Shown here: positions 1-10,365 of the stretch, piece after piece
Layout of the letters: every line of letters starts with the position of its first letter
How positions within the stretch are numbered: the first letter of the stretch is position 1
Origin: Altererythrobacter sp. CAU 1644
GTDB lineage: Bacteria > Pseudomonadota > Alphaproteobacteria > Sphingomonadales > Sphingomonadaceae
Length of the DNA stretch: 64,000 nt
Direction: 5' to 3'
NCBI RefSeq assembly: GCF_029623755.1
Contig: NZ_CP121106.1
Span: 434,001 to 498,000 of the forward strand
Position numbers and translations under genes: made by a program
The notes under the pieces: generated by a model
The model's input: only the letters and a program-made list of their open reading frames with translations
Databases searched by the model: none
What the model was told of the DNA's origin: nothing

Positions 1-537
1 ATGAACGATCGCATCGTCCAGCGGATGTACAAGACCTTTGCCGACCGCGGCTTTGCGACGCTGCGCTTCAATTTCCGCGGCGTCGGCCGCAGCCAGGGCA
101 GCTTCGACAACGGCGTCGGTGAGCTTTCGGACGCCGCTTCGGCGCTCGACTGGGTGCAGTCGATCCACCCCGAAGCGCAGACGACCTGGGTCGCTGGCTA
201 CAGCTTCGGCGCGCTGATCGGCATGCAGCTCTTGATGCGCCGCCCCGAAGTGCGGGGCTTCATCTCGGTCGCACCTCCGGCGAACATGTACGACTTCAGC
301 TTCCTCGCCCCTTGCCCGGCCAGCGGCATTTTCATCCAGGGTGCGGCGGACACCGTCGTGCAGCCGGGTGCAGTGCAGAAGCTGGTCGACAAGCTGCGCA
401 CGCAGAAGCACATCACGATCCATCACGAGGAAATTCCGCGGGCCAATCACTTCTTCGAAAATGAGATCGAGGACCTGATGGGCTCGGTCGACAATTACCT
501 CGATTTCCGCCTCTCGCCGGATTGCCCGATCAAGTAA
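1..537 (+). CDS. alpha/beta hydrolase, 5' end cut by window
   Basis: The protein reads as the C-terminal 178 residues of a small serine-hydrolase-fold protein. The nucleophile-elbow region GYSFGA is near residues 66-71 and a late His lies in RANHFF. The first in-frame ATG is base 1 itself. Family members normally have a further N-terminal strand and an HPHP-type loop before the MNDRIVQ segment, so I infer that the true start lies upstream of the window. The gene ends at TAA 535-537 and is followed by a 152-bp gap that holds the promoter of the next gene. Substrate unknown. Confidence 0.85.
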   Translation: MNDRIVQRMYKTFADRGFATLRFNFRGVGRSQGSFDNGVGELSDAASALDWVQSIHPEAQTTWVAGYSFGALIGMQLLMRRPEVRGFISVAPPANMYDFSFLAPCPASGIFIQGAADTVVQPGAVQKLVDKLRTQKHITIHHEEIPRANHFFENEIEDLMGSVDNYLDFRLSPDCPIK

Positions 538-608
538 TCGGCCCCGACGTAGGCTCCCCAAGCTACTGAATTTCCAGCGTGCATCGACACGCAGCGAGCT
601 AACTCGCC

Positions 609-636
609 TTGACTCTGAAATGTGATGTTGTAACAT
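609..636 (+). promoter_or_regulatory. putative sigma70-type promoter of tonB-like gene
   Basis: A TTGACT hexamer (609-614), a 16-bp spacer and TAACAT (631-636) form a near-consensus housekeeping promoter about 55 bp upstream of the ATG at 690. The -10 element overlaps a small dyad ATGTT-GT-AACAT (625-636) that could also bind a regulator. Confidence 0.5.
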
Positions 637-689
637 TGCGCATGAGTCGTCCGTGATGCCGGATGACTACATGGAGAGAGGAACCCAAC

Positions 690-1355
690 ATGGCCTATGC
701 AGATAGACGTAGTCTTCGCGATCAGAGCGCCGGATTGGCTGGCGTCGTAATCGTCCATGCCGGTCTGGCTGGATTGCTGGTCTTCGGGCTCGCCACCGAT
801 GTCACGAAGGAAATATTCAGCGGCCCATTGCCGACGACCGAATACAAAGACCCGCCGCCGCCCCCACCGCACGAGCCGGCTCAACCGAAGGCCGAGCAGA
901 ACGAAGCGCCGATCTATACGCCGCCCAGGCCTCTCGACTTGCCACAACAGCCCAACCTGGTCGACACGACCACCAAGCTGCCGCCGCTGAGCGATGAGGT
1001 CATCCTCAAGGTGCTTCCCCCGGTTCCCGACCTCGGGCCGCCCGTGAAGCCATCGGTCTCGCCCATCGCCGCGATCCCGCGGAACAACCCGTCACGCTGG
1101 GTAACGGACGCCGACTACAAGAGCCGCTGGGTGCGCGAAGAGCTGTACGGCACGGCGAAGTTCCGGCTCGATATTGCGGCAAACGGCACGGTCGAGAACT
1201 GCCAGATCACCCAGTCGAGCGGGCATGCAGCGCTCGACGAAGCGACCTGCGCCCTAGTCATCAAGCGCGCGAAATTCAAGCCCGCCACCGGCGGAGACGG
1301 CCAGCCGACGCCGGGCTCCTATTCGAACGCAATTCGCTGGCACCTGCCGGACTAA
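690..1355 (+). CDS. TonB family energy transducer
   Basis: 221-residue TonB-like protein. It has a short cytoplasmic N-terminus, one membrane helix at about residues 15-36, a proline-rich periplasmic spacer (PPPPPP near 55, many PxP repeats to about 135) and a C-terminal TonB domain with the YGTAKFRLDIAANGTVENC and LDEATC segments. TonB proteins couple the proton gradient, through ExbB/ExbD, to outer-membrane receptors. No exbB/exbD is adjacent. I chose the ATG at 690 because GAGAGGAA lies just upstream; the in-frame ATG at 663 would add nine residues without a comparable ribosome site. Confidence 0.9.
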   Translation: MAYADRRSLRDQSAGLAGVVIVHAGLAGLLVFGLATDVTKEIFSGPLPTTEYKDPPPPPPHEPAQPKAEQNEAPIYTPPRPLDLPQQPNLVDTTTKLPPLSDEVILKVLPPVPDLGPPVKPSVSPIAAIPRNNPSRWVTDADYKSRWVREELYGTAKFRLDIAANGTVENCQITQSSGHAALDEATCALVIKRAKFKPATGGDGQPTPGSYSNAIRWHLPD

Positions 1356-1552
1356 TCTGCCTCGACTTTGGCGAGCGGGGATTCCCCGCTCGCATCGGGC
1401 AGTGTCCAGATCGCGACATTGACCAGCGCGATAACCGACAGCAGCACCATCAGCAGGGGCCGCTTGGCCTCCCCCGTCCTGCGCCACAGGAAGAACGCGC
1501 CAATCAGCAGCGCGAGCGCCGCGAGCATCATGATCGACAGGATTAGGTTCAC
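1352..1552 (-). CDS. small two-helix membrane protein
   Basis: 66-residue protein starting at GTG with an AAGGGGA ribosome site six bases upstream. Two hydrophobic segments (about 3-23 and 34-51) are separated by a basic RRTGEAKR loop, so it should sit in the inner membrane with two helices. The last four bases overlap the tonB-like stop tail to tail. No family recognised and no function proposed. The good ribosome site and the hydrophobic pattern argue that it is a real gene. Confidence 0.65.
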   Translation of the reverse strand: MNLILSIMMLAALALLIGAFFLWRRTGEAKRPLLMVLLSVIALVNVAIWTLPDASGESPLAKVEAD

Positions 1553-1664
1553 GTCCAGTCCCCTTCAGCACTCTCGAATCGTAGAGTTTTGTAACATCGG
1601 CGGAACATCCCTCCCTTACCGCACGTTCTTCGGGCAGTGACCCCTTTTTCTAGGAGAAATACGG

Positions 1665-2045
1665 ATGGGAATTTTCAGCTCAATCAAGCGAGCCATTTTC
1701 GGTGAGAAGAAGGAGGAAGCACCCGCAACCACGACTGCTCCGTCGAGCGGTGGAGGCCGGGGCTGGGATCCGGACAGCACTTCCCAGGCAATCAGCGAAG
1801 TCGATGTCGAGGCACGTCTCGACGCGATGGATGGTGCTGACCGGCTCAACTGGCGCACCTCGATCGTCGACCTGATGAAGCTGATCGGGGTCGATTCATC
1901 CTACGAGAACCGCAAGGAACTCGCGCAGGAACTCGGTCGCACCGACTATTCGGGCAGCGCCGAGGACAATATCTGGCTGCACAAGCAGACCATGCAGGAA
2001 CTCGCCAAGAATGGGGGCAAAGTTCCGGCCGAATTCCTTGACTGA
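1665..2045 (+). CDS. DUF3597 domain protein
   Basis: 126-residue soluble protein preceded by AGGAGA. The N-terminus MGIFSSIK is followed by a low-complexity Glu/Ala/Thr linker and then a conserved C-terminal domain with ARLDAMDG, LNWRTSIVDLMKLI and RKELAQELG. This matches the DUF3597 (LysM-like, YidB-associated) family as I remember it. Function is unknown. It is a monocistronic-looking gene with 35 bp to the next start. Confidence 0.85.
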   Translation: MGIFSSIKRAIFGEKKEEAPATTTAPSSGGGRGWDPDSTSQAISEVDVEARLDAMDGADRLNWRTSIVDLMKLIGVDSSYENRKELAQELGRTDYSGSAEDNIWLHKQTMQELAKNGGKVPAEFLD

Positions 2046-2080
2046 TTGACTGTCATGCGCGGGCGGCTACACCCCTGCGC

Positions 2081-3940
2081 ATGACTTCAAACAGCTTCGA
2101 AACAACCCGTCGCCGCGTCCTTGCCGGACTCGGCGCTACGACCGCGCTCACCCTGTCCGGCTGCAGCGCGGTCGATCGCGTTCGGCCAGGCGCCCTGGCC
2201 GAAGCAAACCGGATCGGCGCCGATCGATTGCTCGAGGTGGTGGCCTACAATCTCCTCGAACACCAACCCGAGCGCGCCACCGGCCTCGGCGTGGATGTAG
2301 GCCAATATGCCAAGCTGCGCGGCAAGATGTCGGACCAGTCGCAAGCCGGGCAGGACGCCCTGGCCACGCAGTTGCGCGCCGATCTCGAACTGGTTCGGCG
2401 CTATCCGCGCGAAGGCCTGAACGCCGAGACCATCACCAATCTCGAAGTCGTCGAAAGTGCCTACGACATCGCGCTGCAGGGGCTGGCCTTGCCCTATGGC
2501 GATGTGCCGGTGGGGAGCTGGCGGACGGCACCCTATGTCGTGATCCAGAACGTCGGCAGCTATATCGACCTGCCCCGGTTCATGTCCTCGACGCAGCCGG
2601 TTGGCGATGGTGACGACGCCGACGCCTACATCGAACGGATGGAACAGATTCCCGCCGCCCTTGCAGGAGAGCTGGGGCGCATGCAGTCGGCGCGGGGAAT
2701 GGGCGTAACGCCGCCCGATTTCCTGATCGACATGGCGATCAAGCAGATGAAGCAGACTATCGCCAGCGCAGGCAAGGGCGAGCTGTTCGCGGCTCCTCTG
2801 CGGGCAAAGCTGTCTGAAGCGGGCATGCCCGAAAGCCATGCCAACCGCGCAGCTTCACTGGAAAGCGGGCCAATCGCCGAAGCGTTCTCGCGGCAGCTTG
2901 CTGAGCTCGAGGCGGAGCGCGCCGTCGCCAGCTCAGATCCAGGCATTTACGCTCGCCCCAATGGCGAAGAATTCTATGCCTGGGCGCTGCGATCAAGCAC
3001 CACCACCACGATGAGCCCAGATGAAGTTCACAGGCAAGGCCTGGAGGAACTCGAAGCGTTGCATGCGAGGATGGACCCCATCCTCAACGAGATCGGATAC
3101 ACCAAGGGGACCGTGGGCGACCGGATGCAGGCCCTCGGCGATGATCCGCGCTACAAATGGCCCGACAATGACGAGGGCCGCGCCCAGATCATGGATTTCA
3201 TCCAGGACCGCATTGCCTGGATCAAGGCACAGATGCCGCGCGCCTTCAACACGCTGGTTGATCCCAATTTGGAGGTTAAGCGCATTCCTCCGGCCGAGGA
3301 ACAGGGCGCGCCCGGCGCCTATGGCGGCTCCGGCAGCAAGGATGGCACGATCCCCGGTCGCTTCTGGATCAACCTGCACACCACCGATCGCCATCGCAAA
3401 TACGACCTTGCCGACCTAACCTATCACGAGACGATCCCCGGCCACGTGTGGGAGGGCGAATTCTCCAACCGGCTCCCGCTAATCCGATCGATCCTTGCCT
3501 TCAACCCGTTCAGCGAAGGCTGGGCGCTCTATGGCGAACAGCTCGCGGACGAGCTTGGGGCTTATGACGAGTTCAAGGTCGGCCGCTTGGGATATCTGCA
3601 GAGCCTCGCCTTCCGCGCGTGCCGAATGGTGGTCGATACAGGGCTCCACACCAAGGGCTGGAGCCGCGAACAGGCGCGCAACTTCTTCATCGAGCGCAAT
3701 GGCTCTAAGCCCGTCGAAGTGTTCAGCGAAGTCGATCGCTATTGCAGCTGGCCCGGTCAGGCGACCGGCTACAAGCTCGGCCACAGCGAAATCGTGCGCC
3801 AACGTTCACGGGCCGAAACGGAACTCGGCAGCGCCTACGATTTCAAGGCCTTCAACGACGCGGTAATCCTGGGCGGCAACGTGCCGATGGATGTCCTCGC
3901 CAAGAACGTCGATCGCTATATTGCCCAGGCATCTGGCTGA
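2081..3940 (+). CDS. DUF885 family protein, Tat-exported lipoprotein-like
   Basis: 619-residue member of the DUF885 family of putative zinc metallopeptidases. The zinc-site motif HETIPGH is at about residues 449-455, with FNPFSEGWALYGEQ downstream supplying the further ligand Glu. The N-terminus carries twin arginines (TTRRRVLAGLG) and a hydrophobic stretch ending in LSGC, so it is probably Tat-exported and lipid-anchored. Substrate unknown. A CHAT lipoprotein gene follows 91 bp downstream on the same strand. Confidence 0.9.
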   Translation: MTSNSFETTRRRVLAGLGATTALTLSGCSAVDRVRPGALAEANRIGADRLLEVVAYNLLEHQPERATGLGVDVGQYAKLRGKMSDQSQAGQDALATQLRADLELVRRYPREGLNAETITNLEVVESAYDIALQGLALPYGDVPVGSWRTAPYVVIQNVGSYIDLPRFMSSTQPVGDGDDADAYIERMEQIPAALAGELGRMQSARGMGVTPPDFLIDMAIKQMKQTIASAGKGELFAAPLRAKLSEAGMPESHANRAASLESGPIAEAFSRQLAELEAERAVASSDPGIYARPNGEEFYAWALRSSTTTTMSPDEVHRQGLEELEALHARMDPILNEIGYTKGTVGDRMQALGDDPRYKWPDNDEGRAQIMDFIQDRIAWIKAQMPRAFNTLVDPNLEVKRIPPAEEQGAPGAYGGSGSKDGTIPGRFWINLHTTDRHRKYDLADLTYHETIPGHVWEGEFSNRLPLIRSILAFNPFSEGWALYGEQLADELGAYDEFKVGRLGYLQSLAFRACRMVVDTGLHTKGWSREQARNFFIERNGSKPVEVFSEVDRYCSWPGQATGYKLGHSEIVRQRSRAETELGSAYDFKAFNDAVILGGNVPMDVLAKNVDRYIAQASG

Positions 3941-4031
3941 AAAAGCCGAGCAGGTTTGACCTGCTCCCCTTCGTGACGCATCCTGACGCCCGATGCGGGT
4001 TGCAGGCCGGTTCGTGACGAAGGGGACCGAG

Positions 4032-5543
4032 ATGATCAAGCTTGCCATCGCGATACCGGCAGCGCTGCTGTTGGCTGGCTGCGGGGACACCGCGACCGCA
4101 CCGGTGTCTGATACCGCGCCCGAAGCTCCGATTGTTCACTTCGCGGAGCTTCCGGAGGCGCCGCCGCCGGTCGCGATGCCGACCGAGATCGATCCCGCGA
4201 TGCAAGACCAGCTCGTCAGCGCGATCTCGCGGATCGTCGTGCTGCAGCAAGTGCTGGCCAGCAAGGAAGTGACAGGCGAGGTCCTCGAGGTCGAAGCCGA
4301 ACTGCCGCGCGAGAGCGCCGAGAGCGCGCTCGAAAACGCAAAGGCGAATCTCGCCGCCATGTCTCGGGGCTCGATCCCGACTTACGTACTGATCCACAAC
4401 CTTGATGCGGCCGGACATTTGCGGGCCTGGCTGATCGGGCCTGATGGCGGGACGGTCAGCGGCGTATCCGATATGCCTTATGACGGCCTTACCGCCATGA
4501 CAAAGGGGCTCGGTGTCAGGCGCCTCGCCATGAGCCGCAGCCGCGCGCCTCGTGGAGAACCGCTGCCGACCGAGCAGGAAATCCGCGCAGCTGAAGCGGC
4601 GGATCGCTCTCCTGAAGCCGTCGAGGAGCGACGCAGGACGCTGGCGGAAACAGCTGAACTTCTTTTGCCCGGCGTGGTCCGCGACGCACTCGGATCGCGC
4701 TCTGGGCGCCTGCTGATCATTCCGGCGCTCGACACGGGCACAGCACCCTACGCTGCGCTACCGCTCGCCAATGGTTACGCCGCAGAGAATTGGTCGTTCG
4801 TCCTGCTGCCCGATATCCCGGCTCTGTCGAACGAGGAGCCGACCTATGATTTCGGGCAGGTCGAGATCGACAAGGCAGTGATTGTCGGCGATCCCGACCT
4901 TAGCGGCGACACTTCGTGGAACTGGGCAAAGCTACCCGGTGCCCGCGCTGAAGCCCAAGCGGTAGCGCAAATGCTCGACGCGCCTGGCAACAGGTTGATG
5001 ATCGGCGAGGAGGCCACTCGCAGGAACCTCGTCCGAGCGATAGAATCGCGCCGCGACACCGGCCTGGTCTACATTGCGTCACATGCCGTATCGCATCCGC
5101 GTAACCCGCTCACTCGCGGCTATGTCGCAATGTCGGGCGGACATTACTACGCTGGCCATATTCGCCAGGAGAACTTCCCCGGCTGGGACGACAACCATCC
5201 GCTGGTGGTGCTGAGCGCCTGCCAGACCGCGCTGGGCCGCACGCTTGAAGGGGGCGGTTTCGGGATCGCGCGCACCTGGACTAGAGCGGGAGCCGGCCAG
5301 GTCGCGGGCAGCCTCTGGAATGTCAGCGATTCCGCCACCAAGGTGCTGATGACCAACTTCATGCGTCAGATGAAGGCTGGCTACGCTCCTGAATTCGCCA
5401 TGCAGAAGGCACAGCTCCAGACGCTGCGCCATGTCGATGACAGGGGCAGGCAACCCTTCATGAACGATCCCAAGATGTGGGCCAGCTTCACCATCTTCGG
5501 AAAGCCGAGCCGTCAGATCCGCCGCAATTCACCACAGACCTGA
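4032..5543 (+). CDS. CHAT domain lipoprotein (caspase-like protease fold)
   Basis: 503-residue protein. MIKLAIAIPAALLLAGC is a lipoprotein signal with lipobox LAGC, so the mature protein is expected in the periplasm. Residues about 20-250 are helical and Ala/Glu-rich. The C-terminal half is a CHAT domain with both catalytic residues in place: His351 in IASHA and Cys397 in LSACQTALG. CHAT proteins are clan CD cysteine peptidases, often activated by partner proteins. No TPR array is obvious. I chose ATG 4032 over an in-frame ATG at 3993 because the signal peptide begins there. Target unknown. Confidence 0.88.
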   Translation: MIKLAIAIPAALLLAGCGDTATAPVSDTAPEAPIVHFAELPEAPPPVAMPTEIDPAMQDQLVSAISRIVVLQQVLASKEVTGEVLEVEAELPRESAESALENAKANLAAMSRGSIPTYVLIHNLDAAGHLRAWLIGPDGGTVSGVSDMPYDGLTAMTKGLGVRRLAMSRSRAPRGEPLPTEQEIRAAEAADRSPEAVEERRRTLAETAELLLPGVVRDALGSRSGRLLIIPALDTGTAPYAALPLANGYAAENWSFVLLPDIPALSNEEPTYDFGQVEIDKAVIVGDPDLSGDTSWNWAKLPGARAEAQAVAQMLDAPGNRLMIGEEATRRNLVRAIESRRDTGLVYIASHAVSHPRNPLTRGYVAMSGGHYYAGHIRQENFPGWDDNHPLVVLSACQTALGRTLEGGGFGIARTWTRAGAGQVAGSLWNVSDSATKVLMTNFMRQMKAGYAPEFAMQKAQLQTLRHVDDRGRQPFMNDPKMWASFTIFGKPSRQIRRNSPQT

Positions 5544-5558
5544 CGAGAAATTAGCCGA

Positions 5559-6092
5559 TCAGCGTCGCGCCATTCCGGAAACGATCGAACCGAGAATTCC
5601 GCCGAGCGCCCCGCCCATCGGGTTGCCACCGGCTTGCGCACCTCCGCCGCCGCCGGTCGCCTGCTTGGCCATGTAGCCGGCAGCGGCCATCGCCAGGATC
5701 GGCAGCATCTTCTTGAGCAGACCCTCGTCGATCCCGGTCATTGCAGCAACCTCGCCCGCAACCGATCGGCTGACGTCCTTGCTGCCGAAGATATTGCCGA
5801 GAATGTCGTTGCCCTGATTGACCGGCGTCGGCGATTGACCAAGCACGGCATCGAGCAATCCGCCGCCAAGACCGCCCCCGCCTGCTCCGCCGAGCACTGC
5901 CCCGGCCAGGCCGCCCAGCCCGCCGAGCGGATCGGAACTGCCAGCCCCTCCGGTCGCGCTGCGCCCCATGCCTGCAACGATCGCCGGCAGCAGGGCACCC
6001 GCCCCCATGCGCGCGGTCTGCTCGTCGATATTGAGTTCGCGCGCCATCGCTTCGATCGCGCCGGATTGTTGCAGCATTTGGGCCAGGCTCAT
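5559..6092 (-). CDS. DUF937 domain protein
   Basis: 177-residue protein with an AAGGAGA ribosome site. The N-terminal helices MSLAQMLQQSG and ARMGAGALLPAIVAGM are typical of DUF937/YidB-like proteins. The rest is dominated by Gly/Ala-rich segments (GGLGGLAGAVLGGAGGGG and a second near the C-terminus). Function unknown. It is convergent with the CHAT gene, with 15 bp between the stops. Confidence 0.85.
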   Translation of the reverse strand: MSLAQMLQQSGAIEAMARELNIDEQTARMGAGALLPAIVAGMGRSATGGAGSSDPLGGLGGLAGAVLGGAGGGGLGGGLLDAVLGQSPTPVNQGNDILGNIFGSKDVSRSVAGEVAAMTGIDEGLLKKMLPILAMAAAGYMAKQATGGGGGAQAGGNPMGGALGGILGSIVSGMARR

Positions 6093-6136
6093 GGGTATCT
6101 CCTTCTGGGGGTCTGATCTTGCAGTGGCAGCAGCCT

Positions 6137-6178
6137 AGAAAAGAAAAAGGCCCCGTTCCACCAAGGAACGAGGCCCCC
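6137..6178 (-). terminator. rho-independent terminator of pckA
   Basis: Read on the minus strand, a GC-rich stem (GGCCTCGTTCC with GGAACGGGGCC around a four- to five-base loop) is followed by TTTTTCTTTTC. It sits just beyond the pckA stop and ahead of the DUF937 gene. Confidence 0.8.
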
Positions 6179-6202
6179 TCTCCTAGTTGGTGTAAACTCT
6201 TG

Positions 6203-7822
6203 TCATGCGGCGACCGGCGCGGTCGGAGCAGCATCGCGCACGCCCTGGTCGACATGGCTTTCGAACTGGGCGAAGTTGTCGATGAACAACCGCACCAGCT
6301 TGTTCGCCGTGCGGTCGTATTCGTCCTTGTCATCCCAGGTCGAACGCGGGTCGAGAAGTTTCTGGTCGATCCCCGCTTCGGCGAGCGCCGGAACACTGAC
6401 CGGCACATCGAAACCGAAATTCGGATCCTCGCGGAATTCCACGTCATCGATCTTGCCGTCGAGCACGGCGTTGAGCAGGCCGCGCGTCGCCTTGATCGGC
6501 ATGCGACTGCCAACCCCATACTTGCCGCCGGTCCAACCGGTATTGAACAGCCAACACTGCACATCGCCCTTCGCGATCCGCTCCTTCAGCAGATTGCCAT
6601 AAACCGACGGGTGGCGCGGCATGAATGCGGCGCCGAAACAGGTGCTGAAGGTCGCCTCGGGCTCGGTCACACCGATCTCGGTGCCGGCTACCTTGGCGGT
6701 ATAGCCGCTGAGGAAGTAATACATTGCCTGGTCTGGCGTGAGGCGCGCAATCGGGGGCAGAACACCGAAAGCGTCGGCGGTCAGCATGATCACGTTGGAC
6801 GGCGCGGGGCCGAGGTTCTTTTCCGAAGTGTTGGGAATATACTCGATCGGATAGGCGCCGCGGGTGTTCTCCGTCTTGCTGCCGTCGGTGAAGTCGAGTT
6901 CGCGCGTCGCCGGATCCATCGTCACGTTTTCGAGGATCGTGCCGAACATCTTGGTGGTGGCGTAGATTTCCGGCTCGCCTTCGGCCGAAAGGTTGATCAT
7001 CTTGGCGTAGCAACCGCCTTCAAAATTGAACACCGCCTGGTCGGACCAACCGTGCTCGTCATCGCCGATCAGCGTGCGGCTGGCATCGGCGCTGAGTGTG
7101 GTCTTGCCCGTACCCGAGAGGCCGAAGAAGATCGCACTCTTGCCGTCGGCGCCGATATTGGCAGAGCAGTGCATCGGCATCACGCCCTGCGCGGGAAGCA
7201 GGAAATTGAGCAGGCCGAATACGCCCTTTTTCATCTCGCCTGAATATTCGGTGTTGCCGATCAGGATGAGCTTCTCGGTGAAGTTGACCGCGATCACCGT
7301 GTCGCTGCGGCAGCCGTGGCGTTCTGGGTCAGCCTTGAAGCTGGGCAGGTTGATAATGGTATATTCGGGGGTGAAGTCCGCCAGTTCGTCAGCCGAGGGG
7401 CGCACGAGCAGAGTGCGGATGAAAAGATTGTGCCACGCGAGCTGGTTTATGACGCGGACGTTGACCCGGTACTCGGGCTGGCTGCCGCCGAACAGGTCGG
7501 CGACGAAAAGCTCGTCCTGCCCATTCAAATGGGCGAGGAAATCGGCTTTGAGGACATCCCAGTGGGCCTGGTCCATCGGCTGATTGATTGCGCCCCAGTT
7601 GATCGTCTCTTCGGTCGTTGCGTCGCGGACGACATACTTGTCTTTCACGCTGCGGCCGGTGAACTTGCCAGTGTCGACTAACAAGGCCCCGTCTTTGGTT
7701 AGCTGGCCTTCGCCTCGCTTCAGCGCTTCTTCGACGAGCGCCGCGGTGCCTAGGTTTGGCTTGATATTGGCTTTTGTTTCAATGCCCTGGCTGGAAAGGG
7801 GGCGGGCAAGCGGAGTGGACAC
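6203..7822 (-). CDS. pckA: phosphoenolpyruvate carboxykinase (ATP)
   Basis: 539 residues, full family length. It catalyses oxaloacetate + ATP to phosphoenolpyruvate + CO2 + ADP, the first committed step of gluconeogenesis. The nucleotide site [15 protein letters not shown] (P-loop) and the metal-binding DDEHGWSD segment are present, as is the N-terminal TGKFTGRS substrate region. It is divergent from chvI. In alphaproteobacteria pckA commonly sits beside chvI/chvG, and ChvI regulates it in some species, so a shared promoter region at 7823-8054 is plausible. Confidence 0.98.
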   Translation of the reverse strand: MSTPLARPLSSQGIETKANIKPNLGTAALVEEALKRGEGQLTKDGALLVDTGKFTGRSVKDKYVVRDATTEETINWGAINQPMDQAHWDVLKADFLAHLNGQDELFVADLFGGSQPEYRVNVRVINQLAWHNLFIRTLLVRPSADELADFTPEYTIINLPSFKADPERHGCRSDTVIAVNFTEKLILIGNTEYSGEMKKGVFGLLNFLLPAQGVMPMHCSANIGADGKSAIFFGLSGTGKTTLSADASRTLIGDDEHGWSDQAVFNFEGGCYAKMINLSAEGEPEIYATTKMFGTILENVTMDPATRELDFTDGSKTENTRGAYPIEYIPNTSEKNLGPAPSNVIMLTADAFGVLPPIARLTPDQAMYYFLSGYTAKVAGTEIGVTEPEATFSTCFGAAFMPRHPSVYGNLLKERIAKGDVQCWLFNTGWTGGKYGVGSRMPIKATRGLLNAVLDGKIDDVEFREDPNFGFDVPVSVPALAEAGIDQKLLDPRSTWDDKDEYDRTANKLVRLFIDNFAQFESHVDQGVRDAAPTAPVAA

Positions 7823-8054
7823 GCAATTCTCCTGCGATTTTCAGGAACGGCCTGGATTGACCCTGTCATGCGATTCGCGAGCACGACTGCATACGAATGC
7901 GCAATCTTCGGTTTTCCTCTAGAGCGACGACGCCGCAAGGTCAAACCGAGTCAGCGTCTCAAGCCGGAACATTTGCCCCGATTGAGGCGGTGCGTTGTTT
8001 CCCTGCGCCGATGCCGCTAATCCCCTGCTCTCAAACTGCAAAAAGGCTGCGTGG

Positions 8055-8804
8055 ATGAGCGAGATGGACATTTCGGAATCTAAGCCGCGCGACGATATGG
8101 TCATCGCGCTGGTCGATGATGACCGCAATATCCTCACCACCGTTTCGATCGCATTGCAGGCCGAAGGATTCGTGACGCGCGTCTATTCGGACGGGGAAAC
8201 CGCCCTCAAGGCGCTGCTCGACAACCCGCCCGATCTTGCGGTGTTCGACATCAAGATGCCGAAGATGGACGGCATGGAATTGTTGCGCCGCTTGCGAGAG
8301 CATTCCGCCCTCCCCGTCATATTCCTGACCAGCAAGGACGATGAACAGGATGAGGAAGCTGGCCTGGAGCTGGGGGCCGACGATTACATTGCCAAGCCGT
8401 TCAGCCTGCGGCTGCTGCTGGCGCGCATCAAGGCGATCCTACGCCGGTCGGACCCGACCCGCGCGCTCGTCGGCGACAGTGCCGACGTCGAACCAGCCAA
8501 CCCCGCGCTGACCCGTGGTCGTCTGTTCATGGACCCTGCGCGGCATCAGGTGACCTGGGACGATGCCCAGGTTTCGCTGACCGTAACCGAATTCCTGATC
8601 CTTGAGGCGCTGGCGACGCGCCCCGGAGTCATCAAGAGCCGCAACCAGCTGATGGATGCAGCCTATCCCGACGACATCTTCGTCGACGACCGGACGGTCG
8701 ACAGCCATATCAAGCGCATGCGGCGGAAATTCCGGCAGGTCGATCCGACCTTCTCCGCAATCGAAACGCTCTACGGGGCAGGCTACAGCTTCTCGGATGG
8801 CTGA
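8055..8804 (+). CDS. chvI: response regulator ChvI (OmpR/PhoB family)
   Basis: 249 residues. The receiver domain has acidic residues VDDD near 20, phospho-acceptor Asp65 in [12 protein letters not shown], and Lys in IAKPF. A C-terminal OmpR-type winged helix ends [12 protein letters not shown]...LYGAGY. It is the partner of the ChvG kinase encoded next, with 8-bp overlapping reading frames. The start at 8055 (MSEMDIS) is favoured; an upstream in-frame ATG would add 20 unlikely residues. In relatives ChvI controls envelope stress, acid response and central carbon genes. Confidence 0.95.
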   Translation: MSEMDISESKPRDDMVIALVDDDRNILTTVSIALQAEGFVTRVYSDGETALKALLDNPPDLAVFDIKMPKMDGMELLRRLREHSALPVIFLTSKDDEQDEEAGLELGADDYIAKPFSLRLLLARIKAILRRSDPTRALVGDSADVEPANPALTRGRLFMDPARHQVTWDDAQVSLTVTEFLILEALATRPGVIKSRNQLMDAAYPDDIFVDDRTVDSHIKRMRRKFRQVDPTFSAIETLYGAGYSFSDG

Positions 8805-10365
8805 TACGCTGGCGCGCACGAGGCTGGACCGCGGGCTCGACTCGCTCGGCTGGGCCGGGCGGCTGTCGCTGACCTCGCGCATCCTGGTCGTCAACATCCT
8901 GCCGCTGGCCTTGCTTGGCGGCGGCATCTTCTACCTCGATTCCTACCGCAAGCAGCTCCTCGCAGAGCGCTATTCGCTTGCCCGCATTGAGGCGCAGATC
9001 ACCGCCGAAGCACTCGCCGGGGCGACCCGCGAACGGCAGGAAGCGCTGGTCGTGCAGATCGGTCGCGAACAGCGCATGCGCGTGCGAATGTACGATGCCG
9101 AAGGGCGGCTGTGGGCCGACAGCTTCGCCCTCGCCGAACCATCGTTCCAGTTCAACGACGTCAAGGATGACGATTTCTCGGAAGATTTCGCGCAGATGCT
9201 CGACCGTGCGGTCGATACCATCGTCGGCGCCGATCCGATCCAGGATTATGTCGAGCCGGAAGATCCCTCGGCCGACGCCTGGCCCGAACTGAAACGTGCG
9301 CGCGAAGAGGGCCTCTCGCAGATCCAGTTGCGCGATGCGCCCGACGGCACGCCGGTCATCAATGCGGCCGCACCAGTCGGGCTCAATGGTGCGACATTGC
9401 TCACGACGCGCAACGCTGTCGACATTACCGAGAATGTGCGCGAAGCGCGCTCGACGCTGGGCATTGCGGTACTGCTCGCGCTGGGTGCCTCGATCCTGCT
9501 CTCACTTTTCCTGGCCCGCACGATCGTCGCTCCGCTCAGGTTGCTCGCCGGGGCCGCGCTACGGGTGCGGCAGGGGCGCGAGCGCTCGGTCGAGGTTCCT
9601 CGGCTGCCGCAACGCCGCGACGAGATCGGACTATTGGCTCGCGCCGTTTCAGATATGACCGACGCCTTGCGCCAGCGGATCGACGCGGTCGACAGTTTCG
9701 CCGCAGATGTCGCACATGAGATCAAGAACCCGCTTGCCTCGCTCCGCAGCGCGATCGAGTCTTTGCCGCGAGTCGAGGACCCGGATGTGCGGCGACAGCT
9801 GACCGACATCGCTACCCACGACGTGCGCCGGATCGACCGGCTCGTCAGCGAAATTTCGGACGCGAGCAGGATCGACGCGGAAATGTCGCGCGCGGTGCGC
9901 GAACGGCTCGACCTAGCCAGGCTTGTCGAGCACATCATCGGCTCACGCGAGGCGCGCGCGGAGAACCAGGACCACCGCGTAATCCTGCACACCTACGGTC
10001 GCAGCGCGATGGTGACCGGCGTACCCGCCCGGCTCGAGCGCGTGATCGAGAACCTGCTCGACAATGCGATCTCTTTCTCTCCCCTCGATGCCTCGGTCGA
10101 AATCGAGGTTCGTACCGAGGGCGACCGCGTAACGCTGACCGTCTGCGATCATGGACCGGGCATTCCCGAGGATTCGCGCGAAAAGGTCTTCCAGAGGTTT
10201 CACTCGATCAGGCCGGAAGCCGAAGATTTCGGCAATCACTCCGGCCTCGGTCTCGCCATCGCCCGCGCCATTGCCGAGGCGCATGACGGTACGCTCACCG
10301 CGCACAGCCGCGCCGATGGGGGAACCGGGGCTTGCTTGCGGCTCGAGCTGCCGGCGGCTCGATGA
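8797..10365 (+). CDS. chvG: sensor histidine kinase ChvG
   Basis: 522 residues. TM1 is at about 29-47, then a periplasmic sensor of about 170 residues, TM2 at about 222-245, a HAMP segment, and an H-box with His307 in [14 protein letters not shown]-box [13 protein letters not shown]1 DHGPGIPE and G2 [10 protein letters not shown] complete the ATPase domain. It autophosphorylates and phosphorylates ChvI. ATG 8797 overlaps the chvI stop; its own stop overlaps hprK by 4 bp, so chvI-chvG-hprK look translationally coupled. Confidence 0.95.
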   Translation: MADTLARTRLDRGLDSLGWAGRLSLTSRILVVNILPLALLGGGIFYLDSYRKQLLAERYSLARIEAQITAEALAGATRERQEALVVQIGREQRMRVRMYDAEGRLWADSFALAEPSFQFNDVKDDDFSEDFAQMLDRAVDTIVGADPIQDYVEPEDPSADAWPELKRAREEGLSQIQLRDAPDGTPVINAAAPVGLNGATLLTTRNAVDITENVREARSTLGIAVLLALGASILLSLFLARTIVAPLRLLAGAALRVRQGRERSVEVPRLPQRRDEIGLLARAVSDMTDALRQRIDAVDSFAADVAHEIKNPLASLRSAIESLPRVEDPDVRRQLTDIATHDVRRIDRLVSEISDASRIDAEMSRAVRERLDLARLVEHIIGSREARAENQDHRVILHTYGRSAMVTGVPARLERVIENLLDNAISFSPLDASVEIEVRTEGDRVTLTVCDHGPGIPEDSREKVFQRFHSIRPEAEDFGNHSGLGLAIARAIAEAHDGTLTAHSRADGGTGACLRLELPAAR

